DNA from: a bacterium
Lineage (GTDB): Bacteria > Bacillota > Sulfobacillia > UBA995
Direction of reading: 5' to 3'
Assembly (NCBI GenBank): GCA_031082145.1
Contig: JAVHLP010000001.1
Location: 444,885 to 508,884, forward strand
Length of the DNA stretch: 64,000 nucleotides
The notes beneath the pieces were generated by a model that saw nothing but the letters and a program-made list of their open reading frames with translations, made no database searches and was not told where the DNA came from. Of this stretch, positions 15,825 through 25,048 are shown piece after piece (positions within the stretch are counted from its first letter, which is position 1; each line of letters starts with the position of its first letter). Position numbers and translations under genes: made by a program.

Positions 15825-17375
15825 CTACCGCTTCTTTCTCTTCTTGAGGTAGGCCCGCCAGGTCATCGCCCAGCGCTCGGGATCGTCGAGGGCACTCTCG
15901 TCAATCCGGCTTATGGTGCTGCGGTGGGGAGCCGTCAGCACAATCTCCGGGTTGGTGTAGGCTTCCTCGGCGATGTGCCGGAGAACCTCAACGTACTCAT
16001 CGATGTCGTCCTTGGAGTAGGACTCGCACGGTTCCAGGGTGAAGGGCTCGGGGACCACGAAGGGATGATGGCTCTCGAAGTAGCTTTGCAGGCCGAAGTC
16101 CACCATGCGGCGCCGCACGTCGTGCGTGCCCACCCCCGTCGCCTGCCGGAGTGGTTCCCAGCTGTAGCGGATCTGATCCAGCCGGTGGCTGGCCCGGGGA
16201 TAGGGGATGGCCACGCCCGGGATCGCCGCCATCTTCCTGGCCATGTAGTTGTTGTTGAGCACCGAGATATCGGTCGCCATCCGCAGGCCCTCCGGCCCCA
16301 TGCTCATGGACCAGGCGTAGGAGCGCAGGACCACCGGGATATTGCCCAGGAAACCCCGGACCCGGCCTATACTGTCCGGCCGGTCATAGGCCAGGCGGTA
16401 CCGCTTGCCGTCGTATTCCACCACCGGAACGGGAAGGAACCGCGCCAGTTCGGCGGTGACGCCCACCGCGCCGGAGGCCGGTCCCGCGCAACCGTGGGGG
16501 GACGAGAAGGTCTTATGGAGATTGAAGTGGCACATGTCGAAGCCTGCCTCGCGGGCCCGGGCCACCCCCAGGATGCCATTGGCGTTGGCCTGGTCGTAAG
16601 AGCAGAGCCCGCCGGCGTCGTGGACTCGGTCCACGTACTCCCGGATGCGCGGGTTGAAGATGCCGGTGTCCTCGGGGTTGGTGATCATCATGCCCGCGGT
16701 CCGTTCCGACACCACCGCCTTCAGGGCTTCGAGGTCGGGGTAGCCGTTCTCGTCGGGCATCAGGGTGATCACCTTGAAGCCGGCCGTAGCCGGGCAGGCG
16801 GCATCGGCAGGGTGTGAGAAGATGGTGGTGATGATCTCGTTTCGTTGCTTGTCACCGCGTGATTCATGGTGGGCCCGGATCAAGCAGGCATTGGTGTAGA
16901 TGCCCTGGGCGCCGCCGCCGGGCTGGAAGGTGAAGCGGTCCAGGCCCGAGATCTCCTTGAGGATCCGCTCGAAGCGGTACATGATCTCCAGGATGCCCTG
17001 CACCGTGTCGTCGTCCTGGTAGGGGTGCAGTTCGGTCATCTCGGGCAGGGCGGCCATCTGCTCGTTAACCTTCGGACTGTACTTCATGGTGCAGGTGCCC
17101 TGGCTGATATCCAGGTTCAGGTCGGTCCCCAGGCACATCTGTGACAGCCTGAGGTAATGGCGAAGCACGTGGGGCTGGGCCAATTCGGGCAGCCGGGGCA
17201 CGTCCTTCCGCCGCACCTCGGCCGGGATGGAAGCCAGGACGTCGCCGGCCACCCGCTCGATCTCCTCGCCGGCCTCCGGGACCAGCACGCCCCGCTCCCC
17301 GGGACTGCCCAGTTCCAGGATGATTGGCTCCTGCCAGGCGACCGCCTGGTAGCGTTCCTTCAGGCGCCTCTTCAT
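15825..17375 (-). CDS. gcvPB: Glycine dehydrogenase (decarboxylating) subunit 2
   Basis: The C-terminal half of the split P-protein of the glycine cleavage system. It binds PLP and, with GcvPA, decarboxylates glycine and passes the aminomethyl group to lipoyl-GcvH. The PLP Lys lies in HFNLHKTFSSPHG (about residue 286). Other family segments are LGSCTMKYNPK-like (QGTCTMKYSPK) and TNPEDTGIFN. At 516 residues it is slightly longer than the usual 480-490. The ATG overlaps the gcvPA stop by 4 bases. No gcvT, gcvH or lpd is present in the window. Confidence 0.95.
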   Translation of the reverse strand: MKRRLKERYQAVAWQEPIILELGSPGERGVLVPEAGEEIERVAGDVLASIPAEVRRKDVPRLPELAQPHVLRHYLRLSQMCLGTDLNLDISQGTCTMKYSPKVNEQMAALPEMTELHPYQDDDTVQGILEIMYRFERILKEISGLDRFTFQPGGGAQGIYTNACLIRAHHESRGDKQRNEIITTIFSHPADAACPATAGFKVITLMPDENGYPDLEALKAVVSERTAGMMITNPEDTGIFNPRIREYVDRVHDAGGLCSYDQANANGILGVARAREAGFDMCHFNLHKTFSSPHGCAGPASGAVGVTAELARFLPVPVVEYDGKRYRLAYDRPDSIGRVRGFLGNIPVVLRSYAWSMSMGPEGLRMATDISVLNNNYMARKMAAIPGVAIPYPRASHRLDQIRYSWEPLRQATGVGTHDVRRRMVDFGLQSYFESHHPFVVPEPFTLEPCESYSKDDIDEYVEVLRHIAEEAYTNPEIVLTAPHRSTISRIDESALDDPERWAMTWRAYLKKRKKR

Positions 17376-18760
17376 CGGAGAACCTCCTTCACGGCGTCAA
17401 CCAGCCTCTCGATGGCTTCCCGGCTGTGAATCTCGGTCACGCAGTAGAGCGCGCTGTTCCCCAACTCGGGGTAAGAAGCACTGAGATCGATGCCGCCGAA
17501 GATCCGGTGCCCGAGCAGTGCCCGATTGACGTCCGCCACGGGCCGGTCAAAGGTGACCACAAACTCCTTGAAGTGGGTTGTGGGGTAAACCGGAGTGGTG
17601 ACGCCGTTGAGTTCTCCGAGCCGCTTCATGGCGTAGTACGAACGTTGCATGATGGTCTTGCCCAGGTCGGCCATCCCCTGCGGCCCCATCAGGGCCAGGT
17701 ACACCCCGGCGGTGATCCCCCAAAGGGCCGTATTGCTGCCGGTGTAGTCTGGCGAAGTGTCGCGCTTGACAAAGGAAGTGCGGTCGAAGGTGGACCAGCC
17801 GAAGCCGAACTCGCCGCCCTCGCGGGTCTCGGCGATGCTGGTGAGGAAGGTGTTGTACTCGGCGACGAAAGTCTCGTCGTCGCGGCTGGCTATGAATCCG
17901 CAGACGCCGCCGCCGTAGTTCATGTGGATCCCCAGTGGCTGGGCCTCGCCACACACGATGTCGGCGCCGTAAGCGATGGGGGGGGATATTACCCCCAGCG
18001 AGGTGGGGTCGACACCGACCACCAGGAGCGCGCCAAAGGCGTGCGCCATTTCGGCCACAGTGGCCCCCCGGTGCTCGATAAGCCCCAGGTAGGTGGGGTT
18101 CTCCAGGTAGACGCAGGCCGTCCGTGAGGACAGCTTGCGGCGGAGGTCATCCAGGTCGAGCAGGCCGGTGACGGGATCGGTCGCCACGGTCTCCACGTTC
18201 ACCACCGGCCGGCAGAAGTTGCGCACGTGGGCAAGCCGCTCGGGTCCGGTGCCCGCCGGCACCAACACCTGCTTGCGGCCGGTGATGCGGGCGGCCATGA
18301 GGAGGGCGCTGCTGGCCGCGCACGCCCAGTCGTAGGTGGGGCTGGACACCACGTCCATCTCCAGGAGTTCGCCCAGCAGGCTCTGGAACTCGAAGATGGC
18401 CTGATGCTTCCCGAGGTCGGAGTAGGTGTCCCCAACGTAGGCGGTGACGAACTCGCCCCGGGAAGCGATCTCGTCGCAGACCGCCGGGACGTAGTGCTGC
18501 CAGCAACCACCGCCCTTGAAGTTCAGGTACTCCTGGCAGGACCGGTTCTTGCGGAGCAGCCCCTCCACGTGCTGGCGGAGTTCGTACTCGGAGAGCAGCG
18601 GGCCCGGAACGTCGAGGGGGCGCTTCAACCGCAGTGCTTCGGGAATGCCGGTGTACAGGTCCTCGATGTCGCCGGCGCCGATCTCCCGCAGCAACTGGTC
18701 CCGGATGGCCGGGACCGAGTTGGGGATGTAGGGATGGACAAGATCCTTGTCACGGGGCAC
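17372..18760 (-). CDS. gcvPA: Glycine dehydrogenase (decarboxylating) subunit 1
   Basis: The N-terminal half of the split P-protein, 462 residues. Typical segments are HPYIPNS (start), GGGCWQHYVPAV, YVGDTYSDLGKHQAIFEFQSL and GSNTALWGITAGVYLALMG. Together with GcvPB it forms the decarboxylase of glycine cleavage or, in reverse, glycine synthesis. GTG 18760 is chosen: GGAGG lies 8 bases upstream and family proteins begin near here; the 17 extra codons of the track are Arg/Gly-rich. It is the first gene after a GC-rich hairpin that separates it from the symporter operon, so it either has its own promoter or is expressed by read-through. Confidence 0.95.
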   Translation of the reverse strand: MPRDKDLVHPYIPNSVPAIRDQLLREIGAGDIEDLYTGIPEALRLKRPLDVPGPLLSEYELRQHVEGLLRKNRSCQEYLNFKGGGCWQHYVPAVCDEIASRGEFVTAYVGDTYSDLGKHQAIFEFQSLLGELLEMDVVSSPTYDWACAASSALLMAARITGRKQVLVPAGTGPERLAHVRNFCRPVVNVETVATDPVTGLLDLDDLRRKLSSRTACVYLENPTYLGLIEHRGATVAEMAHAFGALLVVGVDPTSLGVISPPIAYGADIVCGEAQPLGIHMNYGGGVCGFIASRDDETFVAEYNTFLTSIAETREGGEFGFGWSTFDRTSFVKRDTSPDYTGSNTALWGITAGVYLALMGPQGMADLGKTIMQRSYYAMKRLGELNGVTTPVYPTTHFKEFVVTFDRPVADVNRALLGHRIFGGIDLSASYPELGNSALYCVTEIHSREAIERLVDAVKEVLR

Positions 18761-18795
18761 TCCGCATCCCTCCAATCTTCTGCCCCGGCGGCCGC

Positions 18796-18825
18796 GGGGA
18801 GGGCGGTCCAACGGCCGTCCTCCCC
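18796..18825 (-). terminator. GC-rich hairpin between symporter gene and gcvPA
   Basis: GGGGAGGGCGG pairs with CCGTCCTCCCC over 11 base pairs (one wobble) with an 8-base loop. There is no clear T tract. It lies directly 3' of the symporter stop on the minus strand, so it may end or limit that transcript. Confidence 0.5.
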
Positions 18826-18840
18826 CGGTCGCAGTTCGGG

Positions 18841-20349
18841 TTAGCGGCCGGCAGCAGCCAGCTTGTGCTGCCGATGGTAGTTCTCGACTTCCTGGAACAG
18901 TTCCTCGGTGCGCTTGTCAACCGGCAGGGCGTACCCGCAGCCGATGTAGATGATGGTGTTTACGACCAGGCCCCAGACGCCGGGCGTCCAACCGCCGAAG
19001 GAGATGCCCTCCGGGTGGAGGTAGGTCAGGTAGAAGGCGACCGCCAAGCCGGCGATCATCCCGGCCACGGCGCCCACGGCGTTGCCGCGCTTCCAGTACA
19101 TGCCCAGTAGCTGACCCGGGCCCAGCTGGATGATGAACTGGTAGGTCAGCAGGGCGACGAAGATGAGCATGGGCAGTTCCATGTTGGCGATGAAGAACGC
19201 CAGCACCGACACCCCGAACACGACGTACTGGGCCAGGCGGGTCGCCTGCCTGCTATCCAGCTTCGAGTTGAGTGGCTTCAGCACGTCCTCGGCGATGGAA
19301 GCGCCGAAGAAGTGAATCAGGCTGGCGGTCGTGGACAGCACCGCCGACATCGCCACCAGGAGAGCGAGGGTGAGGAACACCGGGCCGCCCAGATTGTCCG
19401 AGAGCCAGAGCCAGACCATCTGCGGGTTCTCCCGGGCGTAGCCCAGGCTGTGGGCGCTAAGCCCGAAGAACAGGAAGAACACACAGATGAGGGTCCCGAT
19501 GGTGATCGCCTGCCAGGTGGCTCGCTTGGCCGTCCGCACCGAGTCGGAGGCGAATACCCGGTTCATGGCCCACGGCCACAGGAAGCCGCCCACCGAGCTG
19601 GTGATGATGATCGAGGCCCACCACTGCGGCGGGGGATTCCAGCCGGGGCCGGGGTAGGTGAGGATCTCGGGGAAGTTGGCCACCGCGTTCCGGATCGTCG
19701 CGGCAAAGCCCCCGGTGTTCATGTAAATCAGGATGTAGGTGAACACCGTTGCGCCCAGGGCGAAGAGCAGCCCCTGGACGAAGTGCGCGGTGATGACCGC
19801 CCGCATGCCGCCCAGGGCAACGTACACGGCGATGATGGCCGCGCCAATCAGCATCGCCCACAGGAACGGCAGGTAACCATAGGTCCCGTGGCTCAACAGG
19901 TAGCCGATGGTCCAGAACTCCATGATCAGCCAGGGGAACGAGGCGATGACGCCGACGACACCCGCCAGGGCCTTGATCTTGTTGCTGTTGTAGCGAAGGC
20001 CCCAAAGGGCTCCCTGGGTGTTGAGCTGGTGAGTCGCCCCCCAGATCCACATCTTGTCCAGGATCAGGTAGAGGAGAATCAAGCAAAAGGCGCCGTAGAC
20101 TGGCGTGTACGTATAAACGAAGCCGAAGTTGACCGCCATCCCCATCCAGGCGGTGTACGACGCGCCGACGTACCAGGTCGCCATCATGCTGAAAGTGATG
20201 GCCCAGACCCCGAAGGCCCGGTTGGCCGTTGCGAACTCGTTGAACTCCTGAACACCGTATGACCGGCGGTTCATCCACAGTAGGACGGCCATGTAGCCGA
20301 GCACTACCAGGGTCGGAATGATGGCCAGCCCCAGCGATACCTCCCTCAC
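18841..20349 (-). CDS. Sodium:solute symporter (SSS family)
   Basis: The 502-residue protein has about 13 hydrophobic segments and the SSS pattern: an N-terminal FATANRAFGVWAITFSMMATWYVGASYTAWMG, the GGMRAVITAHFVQG segment and a Na-site-like VAMSAVLSTTASLIHFFGASIAED. It would import an organic solute with Na+ in the cytoplasmic membrane. It follows a 68-residue membrane protein typical of two-component SSS transporters. The upstream M20 hydrolases and downstream glycine dehydrogenase suggest uptake of an amino-acid derivative or small peptide, but this is inference. Confidence 0.93.
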   Translation of the reverse strand: MREVSLGLAIIPTLVVLGYMAVLLWMNRRSYGVQEFNEFATANRAFGVWAITFSMMATWYVGASYTAWMGMAVNFGFVYTYTPVYGAFCLILLYLILDKMWIWGATHQLNTQGALWGLRYNSNKIKALAGVVGVIASFPWLIMEFWTIGYLLSHGTYGYLPFLWAMLIGAAIIAVYVALGGMRAVITAHFVQGLLFALGATVFTYILIYMNTGGFAATIRNAVANFPEILTYPGPGWNPPPQWWASIIITSSVGGFLWPWAMNRVFASDSVRTAKRATWQAITIGTLICVFFLFFGLSAHSLGYARENPQMVWLWLSDNLGGPVFLTLALLVAMSAVLSTTASLIHFFGASIAEDVLKPLNSKLDSRQATRLAQYVVFGVSVLAFFIANMELPMLIFVALLTYQFIIQLGPGQLLGMYWKRGNAVGAVAGMIAGLAVAFYLTYLHPEGISFGGWTPGVWGLVVNTIIYIGCGYALPVDKRTEELFQEVENYHRQHKLAAAGR

Positions 20350-20370
20350 GGGTTAACGCCTCCTCTCATG

Positions 20371-20577
20371 TTACTGCTGGATGTCCAGCGTCTGGTAGAT
20401 CGCCAGTCCGATGCAAGACATGAAGGTGAACAGGAAAACACTGAAAATGCTCCACGGGAACGGTCCGACCCATGGATCCAGGCGGTTGATGAAGAGATTG
20501 AAGGTCCAGGGCGCGGACAGGATGAACAGCATCACGGCGAAGTAGATGACAAAGGCAGTCCTGACCCAGCCTTTCAC
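20371..20577 (-). CDS. Small membrane subunit paired with the SSS symporter
   Basis: The 68-residue product has two transmembrane segments (about residues 10-30 and 45-63), with an LSAPWTFNLFINRLDPWVGPFPWSIF loop. Such small proteins precede many SSS genes (DUF3311/DUF997-like) and are thought to support the transporter. GTG 20577 is preferred over the track start because GGGAGGTG lies 6 bases upstream and partly covers the earlier codon. It ends 21 bases before the symporter start. Confidence 0.8.
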   Translation of the reverse strand: MKGWVRTAFVIYFAVMLFILSAPWTFNLFINRLDPWVGPFPWSIFSVFLFTFMSCIGLAIYQTLDIQQ

Positions 20578-20651
20578 TCCGGGCACCTCCCTTCATTGAG
20601 AATCTTGGGAATCGGGTCCCCTTGACAGATGGTCCCGCCTCCCTTCACGGG

Positions 20652-21950
20652 TTACTTGAGGCCGCACCAGTTGATGGCCAACTGGGCCAGAGTCTTGCAA
20701 GCGGTCACCATCTGGTCGATGGGAACGTGCTCGTCCGGGCCATGCGCCCCCATCGAGAGATCGCCTGGCCCGAAGATGACCGCCGGAATGCCCTGCTCGC
20801 ACAGGAACGTGCTATCGCACACCGCTTTGAAGCCGGAGAAGACGGGTTCCTCCCCCGTCGCCTGGCGCCAGGACTCGGCCAGTGTCTGGCAGCCCTCGTG
20901 GGCCAGGTCCACGTGGCTGGGCGGCCAGTGGTACATGACCCGGAACCCGGGAGGGTTCTTCTTCAGCCAGTCATCGCAGGCGGCTACACCGTCGATTACC
21001 CGCTGCATATCCGCCACCACCTCGGCCAGCGATACCCAGGCCGGGTAGTACGTATTCCCCTGGATGTTCGAGCGCCCGGGGACCGCCGCAATGTAGTCGC
21101 CGGCGTCCACCAGGGTAGCGGTGATGGAGAAGCAGCCCACCCCCTGCACGTCGGGCCGGGGAAAGCCGCCCCCGCCCAGGGCCGGATGCCGCCAGCGGAG
21201 GTTCCACTCCCGTTCCAGGTGCTCCCACCCCTGCAGGATCCTGAGCGACTTCACGAACGCATCCACGCCTACGCTCTCACCCACCGGCAAGCCGTAGCGC
21301 TGGGGGAAGATGACCTGATTCTTCAGGCAGGTATGGGTGGGCTTGCCGGCCACCGCCAGTTCCCAGCCGAACGCTCCCGTGGTCACGGGATGGATCTCGC
21401 AGTTGGTAGGCTCCACGACCACGGCGAAGGGGGCGCGGTAGCCCCGGCGGACGGTGGCCGTTGTTCCCAGTTCGTGCTCCATCCGCTCTTCGCCGACCAC
21501 AAACTCGAGGATGAGGTCGCCACCCAGCCGGGTGCCGGTCTCGATGAGGGCCCGGGCCGCGAAGAGGGCGGTGGTGTTTGGACCCTTCATGTCGTTGGCC
21601 CCCCGGCCCCATATCTTCCCGTCCTTCACCGTCGGATTCCAGGGGTCGACCGTCCACCGTTCCTTCTCGAAGTCCTCCACCGGGACCACGTCGCCGTGGC
21701 CGTTGAAGATGAGACCGCGGCCGCCACTGCCGGCCTTGACCGCGACCACGTTCGGGCGCAGCCCTCCCTCGTCCTCGGCCCAGCAGTCCACCTTATCAAA
21801 ACCGAACCCTTCGAGCCGCGTCCGCAGCCACTCCTGGGATTCCCTTTCCTGCCCAATGACTGACTTCCGGCGCATGAACTCGAGGCAAAACTGCACCATC
21901 TCTTCCTGATGGTCCTCAACCCACCGGAACACCCGGGACGAATCAGCCAT
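20652..21950 (-). CDS. M20 family peptidase/deacylase (ArgE/DapE type)
   Basis: The 432-residue zinc hydrolase shows FNGHGDVVPVED (metal His-Asp), NDMKGPNTTAL (bridging Asp) and VGEERMEHEL (Glu-Glu), the M20 active-site pattern. It removes an acyl or peptidyl group from an amino acid in the cytosol. ATG 21950 is chosen: AAAGGAGG lies upstream and the start overlaps the preceding amidohydrolase by 8 bases; the 163 extra codons in the track are a shadow of that gene. At 432 residues it belongs to the longer ArgE-like subgroup. The substrate is not clear. Confidence 0.9.
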   Translation of the reverse strand: MADSSRVFRWVEDHQEEMVQFCLEFMRRKSVIGQERESQEWLRTRLEGFGFDKVDCWAEDEGGLRPNVVAVKAGSGGRGLIFNGHGDVVPVEDFEKERWTVDPWNPTVKDGKIWGRGANDMKGPNTTALFAARALIETGTRLGGDLILEFVVGEERMEHELGTTATVRRGYRAPFAVVVEPTNCEIHPVTTGAFGWELAVAGKPTHTCLKNQVIFPQRYGLPVGESVGVDAFVKSLRILQGWEHLEREWNLRWRHPALGGGGFPRPDVQGVGCFSITATLVDAGDYIAAVPGRSNIQGNTYYPAWVSLAEVVADMQRVIDGVAACDDWLKKNPPGFRVMYHWPPSHVDLAHEGCQTLAESWRQATGEEPVFSGFKAVCDSTFLCEQGIPAVIFGPGDLSMGAHGPDEHVPIDQMVTACKTLAQLAINWCGLK

Positions 21951-23130
21951 CGCCGTGGACCTCCTTTCGGACAAGCTTGGCGAGACAGACCTGGGAGAGA
22001 ACCGCCGTCCCGCAAACCAATGCCTGTTCGTCGAAGTCGAAATGGGGGCTGTGCAGGGTCGGCCGCGGGCCGGCCCCCGCCGCTCCCAGCCAGAAGTAGC
22101 CGGACGGGACCTCCCGTCCGAGGTAGGAGAAGTCATCGGACAGCATGGACGCGGCCAGGTCCTGCCGCAATGCCCCGGCGCCCATGGACTTGAGGACCGC
22201 CTGAGCCACGCGTTCGGTGGCTTCGGGGTGGTTGACGATGGCCGGGTATCCCGGCTGGTAGTCCACCTCGGCCCGGCAGCCGTGGATGCCTGCCACCGCC
22301 CTGGCGATGCTTTGCACCTGCGTCTTAAGTACGGCGCCCAGTTCGCTGTCAAGGTACCGTGTGGTTCCGGCCAGCGCGGCCTCGGCAGGAAGCACGTTGG
22401 GGGAGCTCCCCGCCTGGACCATGCCCACCGAGACCACAACGGGAGACACGGCGTTTACCTGGCGCCGGGCCAGTCCCTGGAGAGCAATCACCGCGTGGCC
22501 GGCGCTGGCCACCGTGTCCGAGGCCGCGTGCGGTTGAGCCGCGTGGCCACCGTCGCCCGTAAACGTGACCCGGAAGATGTCTCCCGCCGCCATCACCGGT
22601 CCGGGGCGCAATCCCACCGTTCCGACCGGCAAGTCCGGCCACAGGTGCAGGCCCAGGGCGAGTTCCACGGGGCCCCGGGCCAGGAGGCCGGCCTCCACCA
22701 GGGCCCGGGCGCCACCCACCGGCAGCTTCTCCTCCGCCGGCTGGAAGAGGAACCAGACCTCTCCCGCCAGCCCGTCCCGCTCCTCGGCCAGCAGCATGGC
22801 CGTCCCCACGAGCATGGCCATGTGTCCGTCGTGGCCACAAGCGTGCATGCACCCGGGCACCTGGGAACCGTAAGACCGGCCGGGGACCTCCTGGATGGGC
22901 AGGGCGTCAAGTTCCGCCCTGAGAAGCACTGCGGGACCGCTCACCCGGCCCCGCAGCACTCCCAGAACCGCCGTGCCGTGCGGCCGGCGGACCTCAAGAC
23001 CGAGAGCCTGGAGATACTCGGTGATGAGGGCGGAGGTGTGGGTCTCCTCGCCCCCCAACTCCGGCGACCGGTGAAGCCTCCGTCGCAATTCAACCAGGGG
23101 TCGATATAGCTTTGCAGCCCGTTCCAGCAC
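21943..23130 (-). CDS. M20D amidohydrolase (hippurate/N-acyl-amino-acid hydrolase type)
   Basis: The 395-residue protein has the M20D motifs LRRRLHRSPELGGEE, LRAELDALPIQE, CMHACGHDGHMAMLVG and FQPAEE, followed by the dimerisation domain. Enzymes of this type split N-acyl amino acids, hippurate or IAA-amino acid conjugates. The GTG start lies behind GGAGAGGTG. It is the first gene of the operon amidohydrolase / M20 / small membrane protein / symporter and follows the PucR regulator by 78 bases on the same strand. The two hydrolases plus symporter suggest use of modified amino acids or dipeptides. Confidence 0.92.
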   Translation of the reverse strand: MLERAAKLYRPLVELRRRLHRSPELGGEETHTSALITEYLQALGLEVRRPHGTAVLGVLRGRVSGPAVLLRAELDALPIQEVPGRSYGSQVPGCMHACGHDGHMAMLVGTAMLLAEERDGLAGEVWFLFQPAEEKLPVGGARALVEAGLLARGPVELALGLHLWPDLPVGTVGLRPGPVMAAGDIFRVTFTGDGGHAAQPHAASDTVASAGHAVIALQGLARRQVNAVSPVVVSVGMVQAGSSPNVLPAEAALAGTTRYLDSELGAVLKTQVQSIARAVAGIHGCRAEVDYQPGYPAIVNHPEATERVAQAVLKSMGAGALRQDLAASMLSDDFSYLGREVPSGYFWLGAAGAGPRPTLHSPHFDFDEQALVCGTAVLSQVCLAKLVRKEVHGDG

Positions 23131-23208
23131 CCGTTGCCCACACCTCTCCCCGAGACAGGTTCGGTGCGGAACTTCGCTGGACTGACGGGGCAGCGCCTTT
23201 GACCACTA

Positions 23209-24867
23209 TTATGAATCTTCGGCCCTTTGTTTGGTCTCCGCAGCCAAAGAGGAGGCCAGCCACAGCCGCGTTGCCAGGTGAAGGTTGAAACGGTCCTGGG
23301 GCGAGCCCAAATCCATCGCTGTCATCTTCTCCACCTGGGACAGGCGGTAGCGGACGGTGTTGTGGTGCACGTGCAAGATCTTGGCGGCCTCCCGGTAGCT
23401 CGCGCCGTGGTCGAGGAAAGCAGCCAGGGTACGGGTCAGGTCAGCCGGCTGCTCACGGTCATACTTGAGGATCGGACCGATGGTATCGCGGATGAAGCCC
23501 GCCACCTCGGGATCGGTTGGGTCGGCGACCAGCCGGTAGAGGCCCAGGTCCCTGAAGAGGACCACGGGACCGGCGCCGGGGATCACGGGGGCCAGCTCCA
23601 CCGCCATAGCCGCCTCACGATAGCTGTCCTTGACAGCGAGGACGCCCATCCTCGGCCGGCCGACACCGGCGGTGAGGTGGAGACCTTGATGCCGACGGCC
23701 CAGATCCTCGATGATGCCGGCCACCCGGGCGGCGACCTGCAGATCGGCCCGCTCCCGCACCCCTGCCTCACCGGTGGGAATCAGGGCAATGGGCCGTTCC
23801 TGGTAGCCCACTTCGGTTATGCTGTGGCGGGGCAAGCCCCCACCCGCCAGGAGATCGAGCACCCGCCAGCCCACGCGGTAGTCCCGAGCGTCAGCCCAGG
23901 TTGAAGGCAGCCGGTCAACCCGGAAGACCACCGCCGCGTAAGAGGGAGCGGGTTCCCACCCCAGAGCCCTCGCCGAAGCAGCGACCGAAACCTCGGACTC
24001 AAAGTCGCCGGCCAGCAGGTGGTGTACGAAGTCATCCTTGACCGAACGCTCCATATGGCTGACGGCGCGTACTTTCTGGACGTCAAGAGCCACGGCCACA
24101 GCCGCCTGCTCGATGGCCACCAGGTCCTCGGTGGTCAGGTCGCCGTTCCTGTCCTGCACGATGACCCAGCCGTCAACGCTGCGGTCGTTCCCCACCCGGC
24201 AGACGACACGGCACGAACAGGCCCGGGGAGACTTGATGCGCGCCAGGGCCGGGCGCTCGGGCAAGGGAGTAGCAGTTTCGTCGCTTCCAGGTTGCCAGGG
24301 ACGGGGAAGCTCGGGGAAATCCACGGACGCACGGGTTCCGGTGAAGCCGTTCACGATCACTAGCGGCCGGTTGACCAGCCCCGCCAGTTCCCTGGCCAGG
24401 ATCTCAATGCTCCCCTGCTCCAGGGCAAGGCTGATGAAGTGGCGCTGGATCGTCCAGGAGCGCTCCAGCTCCCTCGTCTTCCGGCCCAGGAGTTCCTTGA
24501 GGGCCGAGTTGATGACATCCACCCAGGCCAGGGCATATGGCACCTGCACGACGGGGAAGGCCAGCTCGTTGGCGGCGTGGATGACCTCTGGCTCCAGGCT
24601 GTCCACGAACCGCTGCAGCTTCACCCCCAGCCCCGCCGCCTCGCGTTCGTTGAGTTCGCGGATCAGGGCAATCTGTTCGCCGGCATTGCGATAGTGGAAG
24701 AGCGTCGTGAACATGAACTCGCCACCCCGGATATACCGGATTCCGTCCGGAGCGTCAAGAATGGTGACCCCCCGGACATCCCGGTCCAGGCCGGCGTCGC
24801 CGGCCAGCACGTTGCTGGCCGCGAGTTCCGGCAGCTCGAGAACGTCCCGCACCTTCAAGCGAATCAC
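23209..24867 (-). CDS. PucR family transcriptional regulator
   Basis: The 552-residue protein has the N-terminal PucR sensor domain (VRDVLELPEL, and GGEFMFTTLFHY), a central GGDEF-like region, and a C-terminal helix-turn-helix (FLDHGASYREAAKILHVHHNTVRYRLSQVEKM). PucR proteins activate purine or amino-acid catabolic genes, often those next to them. The GTG start has GGAGAGGGG just upstream. The gene is divergent from the D-threonine-aldolase-like gene and upstream of the amidohydrolase operon, so either or both could be targets. An inverted repeat lies between the divergent genes. Confidence 0.92.
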   Translation of the reverse strand: MIRLKVRDVLELPELAASNVLAGDAGLDRDVRGVTILDAPDGIRYIRGGEFMFTTLFHYRNAGEQIALIRELNEREAAGLGVKLQRFVDSLEPEVIHAANELAFPVVQVPYALAWVDVINSALKELLGRKTRELERSWTIQRHFISLALEQGSIEILARELAGLVNRPLVIVNGFTGTRASVDFPELPRPWQPGSDETATPLPERPALARIKSPRACSCRVVCRVGNDRSVDGWVIVQDRNGDLTTEDLVAIEQAAVAVALDVQKVRAVSHMERSVKDDFVHHLLAGDFESEVSVAASARALGWEPAPSYAAVVFRVDRLPSTWADARDYRVGWRVLDLLAGGGLPRHSITEVGYQERPIALIPTGEAGVRERADLQVAARVAGIIEDLGRRHQGLHLTAGVGRPRMGVLAVKDSYREAAMAVELAPVIPGAGPVVLFRDLGLYRLVADPTDPEVAGFIRDTIGPILKYDREQPADLTRTLAAFLDHGASYREAAKILHVHHNTVRYRLSQVEKMTAMDLGSPQDRFNLHLATRLWLASSLAAETKQRAEDS

Positions 24868-24937
24868 GCCCCTCTCCGGCGAGTGGGGATCGGTTGTGGT
24901 TTCAGTTCTACTTCAGCTTAACCCAGACATCTCAGTG

Positions 24938-24967
24938 CTTGTGCAATTTCGATAACATTGCATCAAG
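24938..24967. promoter_or_regulatory. Inverted repeat between pucR-type gene and aldolase-like gene
   Basis: CTTGTGCAAT, a 9-base centre and ATTGCATCAAG form an inverted repeat; the inner TGCAAT/ATTGCA arms are perfect and the outer CTTG/CAAG match with one extra base. In an AT-richer 180-base divergent region this is the best operator candidate for the PucR protein. Confidence 0.5.
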
Positions 24968-25048
24968 AACCTGCCGGCCGGGGAATACAGGGGAACCCGC
25001 GCCAAGAGCGAAGACCACAAGCAACAGGTGGCAGGGAGGTTCGGCGCC

